A DNA stretch of 64,000 nucleotides from CAVPDE01 sp963707125 (GTDB taxonomy: Bacteria > Desulfobacterota > DSM-4660 > Desulfatiglandales > HGW-15). The position numbers and the translations under genes are program-made. Of this stretch, positions 9,576 to 17,770 are shown in pieces. Location: the NCBI GenBank assembly GCA_963707125.1, contig CAVPOU010000020.1:62001-126000 (forward strand), in the 5' to 3' direction. Under the pieces are notes generated by a model that made no database searches, had not been told where the DNA came from, and was given only the letters and a program-made list of their open reading frames with translations. Every line of letters starts with the position of its first letter. The stretch's first letter is position 1.

Positions 9576-9816
9576 AGTGGGTCATTGGTATCTTTTCTTT
9601 CGTTCCAAGGGCTCACGGCCTGCTCATTTCAAGGAGTTACGGACGGGTGATGCCCGCCCGCTTCGCCTTCCGGCTCGCGATTCGGCGGGCACTGCCTCCC
9701 CCCTCTCTGTTCCCCTCGCGTTCGCTCGGGGCCATCGGGTCCCCCATTCCGTAACTCCATGAAATGAGGAAGGCCTCCCGCCAGTCACTCCAGAAAAGAC
9801 ACCAATACCCCACTGA
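9576..9816. repeat. Palindromic structured element, copy A
   Basis: About 240 bp that folds on itself. The outer arms 9576-9599 and 9793-9816 match as inverted repeats at 21 of 24 positions. The inner arms 9625-9644 and 9749-9768 match at 19 of 20. A further GCCCGCC/GGCGGGC hairpin sits at about 9653-9692. The unpaired pieces (CGTTCCAAG at 9602; GTTCCCCTCGC.TTCGCTCGGGG in the apex; CCTCCCGCCAGTCACT at 9775) recur in copy B at 46.2-46.5 kb, while the stems differ completely. It lies in the leader of hrpA. It could be a structured RNA or a palindromic mobile DNA element; the sequence alone does not decide. Confidence 0.75.
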
Positions 9817-9849
9817 AAACTTGTCCGCAGGTTGCGGAGATGATGCGAA

Positions 9850-10132
9850 CTAAGATCCTGATGACTGCAAACCTTCGGAAAAGAAGGTGGCGTGGATGGC
9901 TTCCACCGACTTTTGAAGATCCTTGTTGCGCACGAGAAAGTAAACGGCCACGTCCGAGGGTCCGAAAGAGATCATTTCAACGTTAACGCTTCGGTCCACA
10001 ACCGCTGTGAAACACTGCGCGGCAATGCCCTTGCGACGGAGAAGACCCTCGCCTACAATGCCCACAAGCGCCACGTCCTAGACTATTTTTTCTACCCTTT
10101 AGAGAACCGCCACCGATCTTGATCACTTTCAT
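9850..10132 (-). pseudogene. Aspartokinase remnant with the middle deleted
   Basis: Reading leftward from the ATG at 10132, the first 13 residues are MKVIKIGGGSLKG, the N-terminal lysine/glycine motif of aspartate kinase. Within about 35 bp the sequence jumps, with a TAG and a change of frame, to DVALVGIVGEGLLRRKGIAA and continues to the C-terminus of the regulatory ACT domain (SVNVEMISFGPSDVAVYFLV). About 350 residues in between are missing. Aspartokinase catalyses the first step of the lysine/threonine/methionine pathway, and this copy cannot. The two retained ends sit in their correct order, so one large internal deletion explains it. Confidence 0.8.
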
Positions 10133-10230
10133 TCTGTTTCCTCTACAATGGGTTTCGTCCCGCAAATATCCTACCAAGGGTCAAGGATGAAATCCAGAGA
10201 AGCTTTTGACGCATCGATTAGGAGACGGCT

Positions 10231-10467
10231 ATGCAGGACGCGAATGTCCGCACGCGCACGAGCAAAACAGGCGAAGGGGAACCCGGTACCTCATCAATCG
10301 GCTCTGCAAGGCCGAAGTTGATGGACCGACTGCGCGAAGCTCTTCGCTCCCGCCACTACAGTCGACGCACTGAGCAGACCTATTGCCTTCGCCACCCATC
10401 AATGATCTATACCCATGTTTTGAACAAAGGAGGACATGGCGTCAGAAGCCCCGTAGATGGGCTATAG
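10231..10467 (+). pseudogene. Integron-type tyrosine recombinase (IntI) remnant
   Basis: The 78-residue frame joins the N-terminal core-binding start of an integron integrase (KLMDRLREALRSRHYSRRTEQTY) directly to its extreme C-terminus (SMIYTHVLNKGGHGVRSPVDGL), which includes the catalytic tyrosine segment. At the junction the DNA reads CCTTCGCCACCCAT, the piece that encodes the S-F-A-T-H motif in intact integrases, but in another frame. At least two internal deletions are therefore implied. The catalytic Arg and His residues are lost, so it is inactive. It marks the left edge of the cassette array. Confidence 0.78.
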
Positions 10468-10937
10468 GCTGTCTTATACAGTATAAACCGGAACGGCATA
10501 TGGGCGAATAATCGGCAATGGTTTGAGATAATTGAGCTTTTAGTGTAGATTAAGAAAAAGCTGTAACTTCTTATGCAGAAAGAAGCATTCTGTGTTTGCG
10601 GTATTATACAGACTGCATAATCCCTGTTCGGAATTCGGAAAGAATGAAATGATCGCAATGCGAAAAGTAATTGAGATGCGTGTCTGTTTCCAGAACAGGC
10701 TCAAGAATTCAATCATCCTCATCAACACGACACATGTCGAAGAAGCGCGACGCATTGCACGAATTTGGGGAGAACGAGCGGAAGGCGAAAAGGTCACACG
10801 CACGATCTGCTGTGGAGAAGTCGCCCCTTACGATGCGGAAACGATAAGTGTGGATGGCGTGAAGGTGTGGCCGCCGCTTTTTTGACGGTGATGAACAAGG
10901 GGAATTTTGAACCATGTGTTCCAGCGGACGCGGAATA
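10468..10937. other. AT-rich spacer without a supported gene
   Basis: Between the integrase remnant and the GC-rich repeat before the insertion sequence I see only short, unlike open frames on both strands. Nothing resembles a known family. Confidence 0.35.
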
Positions 10938-10977
10938 CCGCGCCGCCGGCGCGCGGCGCGCGGCGGGTCGGACCAAG
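10938..10977 (+). repeat. GC-rich tract ending in a GGTCGGACC palindrome (copy 1)
   Basis: A CG-only stretch of about 27 bp runs into GGGTCGGACCAAG at 10965-10977. GGTC-G-GACC is a short hairpin-capable palindrome found again at 13.09, 14.55, 15.48 and 15.86 kb, usually beside a simple GC-rich tract. See the RAYT entry for a possible link. Confidence 0.6.
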
Positions 10978-11033
10978 GCATCTTCCTGAAATCCTGAAAT
11001 ATTGATGCAAGTAACACCCTGTTTTGATGCTTA

Positions 11034-12329
11034 GGAGGCGTAAATAAATAACGGTAGCATATTCTGCTGGGAGCGTGTATGATTCTGGGGCATGAAAACG
11101 CTCACTCAGCTCCAGCAGAAATTCGCCTCCCTCTGGCCGCTCCTGGATGAACGGACACGGCGCCTCACGGCCGCCAGCGAAGCTCGGGCCTTGGGTCATG
11201 GTGGCATCTCGCAAGTCAGCCGTGCCTGCGGTCTTTCGCGCAAAGCCATCGCCAAGGGCCTGCTGGAAATCGAGGAGGGAACGGCGCCGCCGCCCGGACG
11301 CGTCCGGCGGCCCGGCGGCGGACGCAAGAATATCCTCGACCATGACCCCTGCCTTCCGGCCGCGATGGAGCGCCTGATCGAGCCGGAAACGCGCGGCGAT
11401 CCGGAGTCCCCGCTGCGCTGGATTTGCAAGAGCACACGGACCCTGGCCGCGCAATTGACCCGGCGGAAGCATCCGGTCAGCCATATGAAGGTCGCCCAGT
11501 TGTTGCGCGAGCAGGGCTACAGCCTGCAAGGCAACCGCAAGACGGAAGAGGGCGGCGACCATCCCGACCGCGACGCGCAATTCCGTCATATCAACACCCA
11601 AGTGAAGCGGGCGCTGGTCAAGGGGACGCCGGTCATCTCCGTGGACACCAAGAAGAAGGAACTGGTGGGCAACTACGAAAACGGCGGACGGCAATGGCTG
11701 CCCGCGAAGCAGCCGGTCAAGGTGAACGGCCACGATTTCCCCCAGCCCGACATCCCCCGCGCCTACCCCTACGGCGTATACGACGTGGAGCGCAACCGGG
11801 GATTCGTCAACGTGGGGACGAACCACGACACCGGCGCGTTCGCCGTTGCGTCCATTCGCGGTTGGTGGCGCGCCGAAGGCCGGCGGCTGTATCCCAAGAC
11901 GCGGGACTTGCTCATCACGGCCGACGCCGGCGGCAGCAACGGCTGGCGGCTGCGGCTGTGGAAACTGGAATTGCAGAAGCTGGCCGATGAAACGGGCCTG
12001 GCCATGACCGTTTGCCATTTCCCCCCGGGGACGAGCAAGTGGAACAAGATCGAACACCGCCTGTTCTCGTTCATCTCGTCGAATTGGCGCGGTGAGCCGC
12101 TGCGGGATTACGAGACGATCGTGCGCTTGATCGCGCGGACGACCACCGCGAAGGGCTTGAAGGTGACCTGCCGCCTGGATCGGCGGAAATACCCGACGGG
12201 CCGCAAGGTGACGGATGAAGAAATGAAGCGAGTCAATTTGGAGCGCAGTAAGTTTCATGGGGACTGGAATTACACCATTCGGCCGCAATTGACATAGTCT
12301 AATTGCAACCTTTATTTATTTACGGTTCC
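11034..12329 (+). mobile_element. Complete ISAzo13-family insertion sequence
   Basis: About 1.3 kb, bounded by imperfect inverted repeats. The left end reads GGAGGCGTAAATAAATAACG and the right end, on the other strand, GGAACCGTAAATAAATAAAG. The trinucleotide TTA stands on both sides (11031-11033 and 12330-12332) as a likely target duplication. It holds one intact transposase and is clearly more GC-rich than its surroundings. The intact ORF and ends suggest a recent arrival. Confidence 0.85.
11092..12297 (+). CDS. ISAzo13-family transposase
   Basis: A 401-residue DDE transposase. An N-terminal helix-turn-helix (GHGGISQVSRACGLSRKAIA) is followed by the three acidic catalytic residues in VISVDTKKKE, LLITADAGGSN and TSKWNKIEHRLF. 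These, with the KKKELVGNYENGG stretch after the first Asp, are characteristic of the ISAzo13 family. Length is near the family norm. The gene occupies nearly the whole element between the inverted ends and is expected to be functional. GC is much higher than in flanking genes. Confidence 0.9.
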   Translation: MKTLTQLQQKFASLWPLLDERTRRLTAASEARALGHGGISQVSRACGLSRKAIAKGLLEIEEGTAPPPGRVRRPGGGRKNILDHDPCLPAAMERLIEPETRGDPESPLRWICKSTRTLAAQLTRRKHPVSHMKVAQLLREQGYSLQGNRKTEEGGDHPDRDAQFRHINTQVKRALVKGTPVISVDTKKKELVGNYENGGRQWLPAKQPVKVNGHDFPQPDIPRAYPYGVYDVERNRGFVNVGTNHDTGAFAVASIRGWWRAEGRRLYPKTRDLLITADAGGSNGWRLRLWKLELQKLADETGLAMTVCHFPPGTSKWNKIEHRLFSFISSNWRGEPLRDYETIVRLIARTTTAKGLKVTCRLDRRKYPTGRKVTDEEMKRVNLERSKFHGDWNYTIRPQLT

Positions 12330-12447
12330 TTAGTCAGTTGAAGCGAGTCAAACCCACGGTTTACCAAAAAAAATATCTGGCTGGCTGGGGATGCGGCAGG
12401 AAGCGCGCCGCACCCCCAGCCAGCCCGTTCGGCCTAAGAGCATTGAC

Positions 12448-13047
12448 ATGATCTATCTTCAGCGCTACGGCGAGAGTGCGAACAATTTAACCAAGATCTT
12501 CACTTGTAGGAGACTTGATCCAGGGCTTACACAACTGGGTCGAAGGCAGATACAGAATCTAATCCCTTATTACAGTGCGAAAGGCATCAACCAGATATTT
12601 TCCAGTCCTTCAAAACGCGCCTTTGAGTCTGCTGGGATACTCTCTAGCGGGCTGGGGGTCGAATTTCGCACTGACAATTGCCTGCTGGAGGTTGACGTGG
12701 GGATACTGGAAGGTGAGAGCGAACAAGATCATGAATTGCTTGCCCAGTTCCACGCGGTTATGGACAATTGGTAAGTCGAGCACAAGAACACACGATTTCT
12801 GGGTGGGGAGTCATTCGAGGAAGTTCAGAGCCGGCTCAGGACTGCCCAATCACTCATGTCTCTCGGGCAGACAGTCGTTGTTGGCCACTGTGCCCTGTTT
12901 GCGGTTTTTCTGGGAACAAGAGGCGGAGCCTTCGCTAACGTCGAGGATCTCTTTTTGTCTCGGGGTGGAATGGCAACGTATGACCAACAAGCCAGAACCT
13001 GGAGAATCGAAACCGTAGTCGAACCACCGCTCCGAGCCGACGCTTAA
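12448..13047 (+). pseudogene. Histidine phosphatase (phosphoglycerate-mutase-like) cassette gene, broken
   Basis: From the ATG at 12448 the frame gives MIYLQRYGESANN, the phosphohistidine motif of the histidine-phosphatase family but with Tyr in place of the catalytic His (usually RHGES). It continues through FSSPSKRAFESAGIL to an in-frame TAA at 12772. The same frame then resumes with GGESFEEVQSRL and VVVGHCALF, the normal C-terminal half with the second catalytic His. Both the His-to-Tyr change and the nonsense codon argue for a dead gene. The final TAA lies inside a GCTTAAC core site, as in integron cassettes. Confidence 0.75.
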
Positions 13048-13076
13048 CGCGCGGCTTAAGCGGGTTGTTGTTGGCC
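13042..13076 (+). other. attC-like remnant
   Basis: GCTTAAC (fits RYYYAAC) at 13042 overlaps the stop codon of the phosphatase gene. A short GC-rich inverted stretch and GTTGGCC at 13070 follow. At about 35 bp it is shorter than a functional attC (57 bp or more), so it is probably a shrunken site. It reads rightward, like the gene before it. Confidence 0.4.
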
Positions 13077-13086
13077 CATCGAGCGA

Positions 13087-13103
13087 GTAGCTTGGTCCGA
13101 CCC
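13087..13103 (-). repeat. REP-like GTAG plus GGTCCGACC palindrome (copy 2)
   Basis: GTAGCTTGGTCCGACCC has a GTAG tetranucleotide 5' of a short palindrome, the form described for REP sequences recognised by RAYT transposases. An almost identical unit lies at 15472-15488, right after the RAYT gene. Confidence 0.55.
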
Positions 13104-13152
13104 GGCCCGCCGGCTTTCGCCGCTTATGAACTCAGAAGGTTAAAGTTTACAG

Positions 13153-13854
13153 ATGAAAGGTAATTCCACTTTTGCTGAACGCGCATTTGGGTTCTACCAA
13201 AGGCTCACGACCCCAGGCCACTTGCCTGGGAAGGTGGAGGTGATGAACCCCTACCGCGACCCCAAGGTCAGGCGATACGTGAAGCGGTTCCTCCAGCGGT
13301 ACTACTCCGACAATCGTCGGAGGATCGTCGTCTTTGGCATCAATCCGGGGAGGTTCGGGGCAGGCATCACCGGCATCACCTTCACGGACCCCGTTGCGCT
13401 CGAAACTCTGTGCGGTATTCAAAATGATCTCCCGAAGAAGCGGGAACCCTCCTCCGTGTTTGTCTATGCCTTTGCCGAGCGGTTCGGCGGCCCGGCAAAG
13501 CTCTTCGGGGATTTCTTTTTCACTGCGGTGTCCCCTCTTGGATTCACGAAGGACGGCAGAAATTACAATTTCTATGACGATCCCTCTCTATTCTCCGCCA
13601 CACAGCCCTTCATCGTGCAATCCATGCGTGATCAGGTATCCCTCGGTGTGAGCCGGGACGTTGCACTGGTGCTTGGAAGCGGAAAGAACCGGTCGATATT
13701 TGAAAGTTTGAACAGGGAATTTGGTTTCTTCAAGACTGTGGTCTCCCTGGATCATCCTCGATTCATCATCCAGTATCGGCGAGCGAGACTTGATGAATAC
13801 CTTCGAAAATATGAAGAAGCATTTCTTCTCGCCCTCGAAAGATCACGGACCTGA
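13153..13854 (+). CDS. SMUG2-type uracil-DNA glycosylase family protein
   Basis: A 233-residue protein. The stretch IVVFGINPGRFGAGITG is the active-site loop of the SMUG2/DUF4918 branch of the uracil-DNA-glycosylase superfamily. FFFTAVSPLGF and the later LDHPRFIIQYRR motif (His-Pro loop) complete the fold. Family members remove deaminated bases from DNA in base-excision repair; the exact base preference of this one is unknown. It is carried within the cassette region, reads rightward and has no close upstream ribosome binding site, so its start is less certain than its family. Confidence 0.75.
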   Translation: MKGNSTFAERAFGFYQRLTTPGHLPGKVEVMNPYRDPKVRRYVKRFLQRYYSDNRRRIVVFGINPGRFGAGITGITFTDPVALETLCGIQNDLPKKREPSSVFVYAFAERFGGPAKLFGDFFFTAVSPLGFTKDGRNYNFYDDPSLFSATQPFIVQSMRDQVSLGVSRDVALVLGSGKNRSIFESLNREFGFFKTVVSLDHPRFIIQYRRARLDEYLRKYEEAFLLALERSRT

Positions 13855-14056
13855 TGTCGAAGAGCCCGAGCCCAGGCCCAGCTTAGGCTGAGCGTTGAGA
13901 CTATGGAAAAAATAGGGTTCAAGTCACTTCCTTAAGGGGGAGGTCCTTGATATATTGATATTCTACCTGGGGCGAATGAATATGAGTAAATGAGGCATCA
14001 CACTGAGAGAGAGGAAACGAGATTATGGAAAAGAGAGAAGGAAAGGAAGCATCGGG

Positions 14057-14362
14057 ATGAACGATGTCATAGGAATTACTTGGTTCAAGGACGAGGCTAC
14101 TTACTGCAGGGCGCTCGCGATCTTTACCGATCCTGAAAATATGCCCGCCAGTTTTGAAGACTGGAAAGCTCTTGTCGGAAGGCAATACGAATTAATTAAG
14201 GGTAGTGGCAATGTTGCTCTTCGCGTAGATATCGATCCGGAAACATTTACCGCTTGGTGCGCCTCCCGTGGATATGTAGCCAATTCCCAGGGGAGAATCG
14301 CGTTCGTCAACCATATCGAGCTTGAGTACCAGAAGACCGGCAAAGGAACGCTGATTGAATAG
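14057..14362 (+). CDS. Hypothetical cassette protein, 101 aa
   Basis: I recognise no function. It is a compact alpha/beta protein starting MNDVIGITWFKDEATYCRAL and containing ADxFTAWCASRG-like and GRIAFVNHIELEYQ stretches, without a signal or membrane segment. AAGGAAG lies about 8 nt before the ATG. It sits in the rightward-reading part of the cassette array and is followed by a GC-rich repeat. Composition suggests it is truly coding. Confidence 0.55.
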   Translation: MNDVIGITWFKDEATYCRALAIFTDPENMPASFEDWKALVGRQYELIKGSGNVALRVDIDPETFTAWCASRGYVANSQGRIAFVNHIELEYQKTGKGTLIE

Positions 14363-14500
14363 GCCGGAAAGGGAGGAAGCTGTTACGCTGTTAATTTGAT
14401 CGGCCATCCGGTATAGGGATGATGGGGTGTCATGCCGAGGAAATCCAAGATTGAGCTCCTGGAGTTCTTCATCACCTCAGGGTCAGGGGCACTGAAAGAG

Positions 14501-14562
14501 GGGTCCGACGGACGCGACGCGGCGCGACGCGGCGCGACGCGGTCGACGCGGGTCGGACCAAG
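14501..14562. repeat. Ten-base GC-rich tandem repeat ending in GGTCGGACC (copy 3)
   Basis: A unit of about 10 bp (GCGACGCGGC) is repeated two and a half times between GGGTCCGAC at 14501 and GGGTCGGACCAAG at 14550-14562. The two ends are inverted copies of the same palindrome. It stands about 100 bp upstream of the RAYT gene, with inverse orientation to the copy after that gene. Confidence 0.6.
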
Positions 14563-14668
14563 ACAACTGGTCGAAATCGTGAGATGAGGTGTAGGAATCA
14601 GCCCCTCTTCAGAGCTTAGACCGATGTTTTTGCCACCAAAATAGGCCTTCTAAGCATGGACTAATAAG

Positions 14669-15475
14669 ATGCCTCGGGCAAATCGGCATTACATTCCGGG
14701 ATGTGTTTGGCATATTACGCACCGCTGCCACAAGAAGGAATTCCTGCTCAAGTTTGCCAGGGACCGCCACCGTTATCTCCAGTGGCTTTTCGAGGCAAAG
14801 AAGCGCTTTGGCCTGAGCGTGCTCAACTACATGGTGACCTCTAATCACATTCACCTCCTAGTCAGAGATATTGGCGAAAGAGAGGTCATTCCAAACTCGA
14901 TCCAGTTGATTGCAGGAAGGACAGGGCAGGAATACAATCAGAGAAAAAACAGAAAGGGAGCCTACTGGGAAGATCGGTATCATGCGACTGCTGTAGAAGA
15001 AGACAGCCATCTGATTCAATGCCTTCTCTATATGGATCTTAACATGGTTCGCGCCGGGGTCGTGAAGCATCCCTCCGAATGGCCATTCAGTAGTTACAAT
15101 GAAATTCAGCAACCCCGTGAGCGCTATGCATTGGTGGACTACGAAGGGTTGAGAGGATTACTCAACTTCAGGGAGATGCCTGATCTTGCTGCTGCCTATA
15201 GAGGTTGGGTTGAAGATGCTTTACGAGCGGGTGGACAGTTGCGGGATGGAAAGTGGTCCGAGAGTATTGCGGTGGGAAGTGAGTCATTTGTGACATTGAC
15301 GAAAGAGAAGCTAGGGAGCAAGGCGAAGGGGCGAGAAGTGATTGGTGAGGATGGAAGCTATGTGCTCCAGGAATCTCCAGCTCCTTACAATAGCATTTTG
15401 GGTCATGAAAATGATGTTCTAAGCTTTGAGAACGGCTTCTTTTGGGAGGATAACCTTTGCATATCAACCGAGTAG
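14669..15475 (+). CDS. REP-associated tyrosine transposase (RAYT)
   Basis: A 268-residue Y1-transposase (PF01797) of the RAYT group. It has CVWHITHRCHKKEFL at the N-terminus, the HUH-type metal site in SNHIHLLV, and the YMDLNMVRAGVV region near the catalytic tyrosine. RAYTs are single-strand nucleases thought to mobilise REP palindromes. The gene is flanked by inverted copies of a GGTCGGACC palindrome (14550 and 15480). The right copy carries a GTAG tetranucleotide that overlaps the TAG stop codon. It appears intact. The part beyond about residue 180 is less typical. Confidence 0.85.
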   Translation: MPRANRHYIPGCVWHITHRCHKKEFLLKFARDRHRYLQWLFEAKKRFGLSVLNYMVTSNHIHLLVRDIGEREVIPNSIQLIAGRTGQEYNQRKNRKGAYWEDRYHATAVEEDSHLIQCLLYMDLNMVRAGVVKHPSEWPFSSYNEIQQPRERYALVDYEGLRGLLNFREMPDLAAAYRGWVEDALRAGGQLRDGKWSESIAVGSESFVTLTKEKLGSKAKGREVIGEDGSYVLQESPAPYNSILGHENDVLSFENGFFWEDNLCISTE

Positions 15476-15575
15476 CTTGGTCCGACCCGCCCGAGCCCGA
15501 GGCGAGGCCGACCCGCCCGAGACCGCCCGAGCCGCCCGCGAGCCCCACCCGCCCGAGCGCCCGAGCCCGAGCTAA
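15472..15575. repeat. REP-like unit and CCCGCCCGAG-type GC tract (copy 4)
   Basis: GTAGCTTGGTCCGACCC at 15472-15488 is followed by about 85 bp of imperfect CCCGCCCGAG and GAGCC repeats of almost pure G+C. It lies at the 3' end of the RAYT gene. Confidence 0.6.
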
Positions 15576-15725
15576 AGGTTTTGGAGCGGCATGGAACAAA
15601 TGGCTAACGAGACAATCCAGCCGACTCATTATACTCGCGGCTGATTTTGACTGCTTGGCTGCCCGAAATTTGAAATCTGTTCATTTTGGCGCTATTGTAT
15701 TACTAGCAGAACAGGAGGTTAAGTT

Positions 15726-15914
15726 ATGTCAACGGTGATGGAAAAGGAGGAAGCGCACAGGCTCATTGATCGTATGCCCGCGAAGGCTACATGGGATGAT
15801 CTAATGCGTGAGATATATGTCAGGGAGGCGATTGAGCGGGGGCTGGCGGACAGCAAGGCGGGTCGGACCAAAGAGGTTAAGGAAGTCCGCGCTAAGTATG
15901 GCTTGCCGGAATGA
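15726..15914 (+). CDS. Antitoxin of a ParE/RelE-type module
   Basis: A 62-residue helical protein (IDRMPAKATWDDLMREIYVR and AIERGLADSKAGR). It has the layout of small antitoxins that precede ParE-like toxins: a hydrophobic helix pair and a C-terminal toxin-binding tail. AGGAGG lies 8 nt before the ATG. Its last 4 bp overlap the toxin start (ATGA). Codons 46-49 contain GGGTCGGACCAAAG at 15860-15871, nearly the same as the local REP-like palindrome, so the repeat may have invaded the gene in frame. Confidence 0.75.
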   Translation: MSTVMEKEEAHRLIDRMPAKATWDDLMREIYVREAIERGLADSKAGRTKEVKEVRAKYGLPE

Positions 15915-16195
15915 AAGTCTACTGGACAGATACAGCCGAGGGCCATCTCGATGCCATCTATGCTCATATTGCATTGGATTCCCCTCAGTACGCCAAACGA
16001 ATGGTCGATCGCCTTACCCGCCGGTCTCAGCAGATCGCTGACTTCCCGTTATCAGGCCGCAGAGCTCCGGAATATGATGCAGATCAAATCCGAGAGGTCA
16101 TAGAAGGCCCCTACCGAATCATTTACCACATTAAATCAGACCAGGTTGACGTTTTGGCGGTAATCCACGGGGCGATGGATGTCCTTCGCTCGTGA
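15911..16195 (+). CDS. RelE/ParE-family toxin
   Basis: A 94-residue ParE/RelE toxin. VYWTDTAEGHLDAIYAHI at the N-terminus, QIADFPLSGRRAPEYDADQI in the middle and REVIEGPYRIIYHI in the beta-sheet are all family hallmarks, ending VDVLAVIHGAMDV. ParE members poison gyrase and RelE members cut mRNA; the GPYRIIYHI pattern is more ParE-like. It is co-translated with the preceding antitoxin. A 76-bp attC follows 18 bp after the stop, so the pair is a two-gene cassette. Confidence 0.88.
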   Translation: MKVYWTDTAEGHLDAIYAHIALDSPQYAKRMVDRLTRRSQQIADFPLSGRRAPEYDADQIREVIEGPYRIIYHIKSDQVDVLAVIHGAMDVLRS

Positions 16196-16213
16196 GATCA
16201 AGAGGGTGACTCG

Positions 16214-16290
16214 GCCGAACGACAGCTTCAACACGGACTGGGTTCTCCGCTTCCACTCCTAACCCAGCCGGTTAAGCTGAACGTTGGCGC
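16214..16290 (+). other. attC site (cassette 3' end)
   Basis: GCCGAAC at 16214, then GACAGCTTCAAC, an ACTGGGTT/AACCCAG inner stem with a spacer, then GTTAAGCTGAACGTTGGCG at 16271-16289. The outer and inner boxes pair as in classical 59-base elements. It follows the ParE/RelE toxin gene. Confidence 0.7.
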
Positions 16291-16541
16291 ACCACAGATT
16301 TTGTTGTCGAAGAATATGGCGCGGCTGAATCCCCGCCCTCTCACCGATCATGGTAGGACCGCTGAGACGCCGCTCACGCCCTGCTTGATCAGCCTTTTCT
16401 TGATTGCCACTCAGGAGCATTGGAGTTTTTGCAGTTGTCACGGACCCCGTGTGCAAGGTAAAAAGAATTCTACCGGGCCGCAGAATAACGGAAAGGATTA
16501 CTGGGTATCTTTCGCTCTGCGGCCTCTGTGAGAGATCCAAA

Positions 16542-17612
16542 ATGCTTGAAATAGACGGCGGTGAAAAATCCGGTTCAGGCACCATCGTTCGCGATGCGGT
16601 TCCCTTCTGCATCTTGACCGGCCAAGAGATTCACCTGCGAAACATCAGAACGAAAAGAGACAAACCCGGCCTGAGGCCTCAGCATCTGAAAGCCCTTGAA
16701 GCGGCTGCGAGCCTTTGTGGCGGTCAACTGGAGGGCGGAACCGTGGGATCCAGGGAGATCCGGTTTCACCCGGGCAAAGGCATCAAAGGCGGCACTTTTG
16801 CGTGGGATATCGGGACAGCAGGCTCTACCGCAATGCTGGCTCTCTCTCTCCTGCCTCTGGGCCTCTTTGCTGACAGCGCCTCAACCTACAGACTGACAGG
16901 CGGCCTGTTTCAGGACTTTGCGCCTTCCCTGTTTCACCTCAAGCAGGTCCTGCTTCCCACTGTCCGAAAAATGGGCGTTCAAGCGGAGGTACGAATTATC
17001 CAGCCGGGCTATGTGCCGAAAGGCGGCGGCCGGGTAGAGGTGGAGATCATGCCTGTGAAGGGAACTCTCGATCCGCTGAACCTGGTTACCCAGGGGAGGA
17101 TTGCCGAAATGAGGGGAATTGCCCTCTCGTCGCAACTCAAGGAGAGAAACGTTTCCGAAAGAATGGGGAGAGAATGTCAGAAAGCATTGAAGGGGAGGGG
17201 ATATGATCCTGAAATCGACATCCTCTATGATGAAAGAGAGAAACCTGGCTTTGAGAGAGTCTCCATTCAGCCTGGAGCAGCCCTGGCTATCTGGGCTGAA
17301 ACTGAGACAGGATGCCTGATCGGGGCTGACATGGCAGGCGCAAGGGGGCGGACCGCCGAGTTCATCGGAAAGCAAACGGCCTTGGATCTTTTGGCCGACC
17401 TCGGCTCCGGCGCCACCGTGGACAGGCACCTGGCAGATCAGGTCATTCCGTTTGCCGCTCTTGCAAAGGGTGTGAGCACTTTCCGTATCCCATCCATGAC
17501 GGAGCATATTGAAGCAAGGCTCTGGCTCGTGAAAAAGATTCTTGGCGCAAAATACGAGATCCGCGAAAGCATGGTAACCATCGAAGGAATAGGATTTCTA
17601 AGAGATCGATGA
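16542..17612 (+). CDS. rtcA: RNA 3'-terminal phosphate cyclase
   Basis: A 356-residue RtcA. It shows MLEIDGGEKSGSGTIVRDAV at the start, RDKPGLRPQHL, and PKGGGRVEVEI in the insert domain. ATVDRHLADQVIPFAAL near the C-terminus contains the histidine that becomes adenylylated. RtcA converts RNA 3'-phosphates to 2',3'-cyclic phosphates using ATP. The ATG at 16542 is picked as the family start; an upstream in-frame extension has no similarity. It reads rightward between an attC and a REP-like palindrome. No rtcB accompanies it. Downstream is a fragment of an AU-1-like RNA-binding protein. Confidence 0.88.
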   Translation: MLEIDGGEKSGSGTIVRDAVPFCILTGQEIHLRNIRTKRDKPGLRPQHLKALEAAASLCGGQLEGGTVGSREIRFHPGKGIKGGTFAWDIGTAGSTAMLALSLLPLGLFADSASTYRLTGGLFQDFAPSLFHLKQVLLPTVRKMGVQAEVRIIQPGYVPKGGGRVEVEIMPVKGTLDPLNLVTQGRIAEMRGIALSSQLKERNVSERMGRECQKALKGRGYDPEIDILYDEREKPGFERVSIQPGAALAIWAETETGCLIGADMAGARGRTAEFIGKQTALDLLADLGSGATVDRHLADQVIPFAALAKGVSTFRIPSMTEHIEARLWLVKKILGAKYEIRESMVTIEGIGFLRDR

Positions 17613-17649
17613 TTGGCGATCTCGTAAGATGTCCGAAATCACGCTTTTC

Positions 17650-17744
17650 TGTCATTCCGGCGGACCCCGGATCAGGTCCGGGGCAGGCGCCGGAATCCAG
17701 GGATACCACAGACTTCTGGACCCCGGCTTTCGCCGGGGTGACGA
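17650..17744. repeat. Dispersed GTCATTCC palindromic repeat (copy 1)
   Basis: It starts GTCATTCCGGCGG and ends CCGGGGTGACGAC. Inside are a CCCCGGATCAGGTCCGGGG hairpin and a CCCCGGCTTTCGCCGGGG hairpin separated by CCGGAATCCAGG. Related palindromes lie at 52.7 kb and 59.6 kb. It is intergenic between rtcA and the next ORF. Confidence 0.7.
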
Positions 17745-17770
17745 CTTGGAAGATTTTTTCTGGGCTCATC

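Noticed and set aside
9617..9762. Short plus-strand frame inside element A
   Set aside because: It lies entirely in the palindromic element and has no similarity; copy B does not preserve the frame.
10828..12288. A 486-residue minus-strand open frame across the insertion sequence
   Set aside because: It is antisense to the intact transposase, with no family likeness; high GC makes long chance frames.
14501..14562. The 10-bp GC-rich repeats as a CRISPR array or replication iterons
   Set aside because: The run is too short and simple, no cas or rep gene is near, and it is tied to the REP-like palindrome instead.
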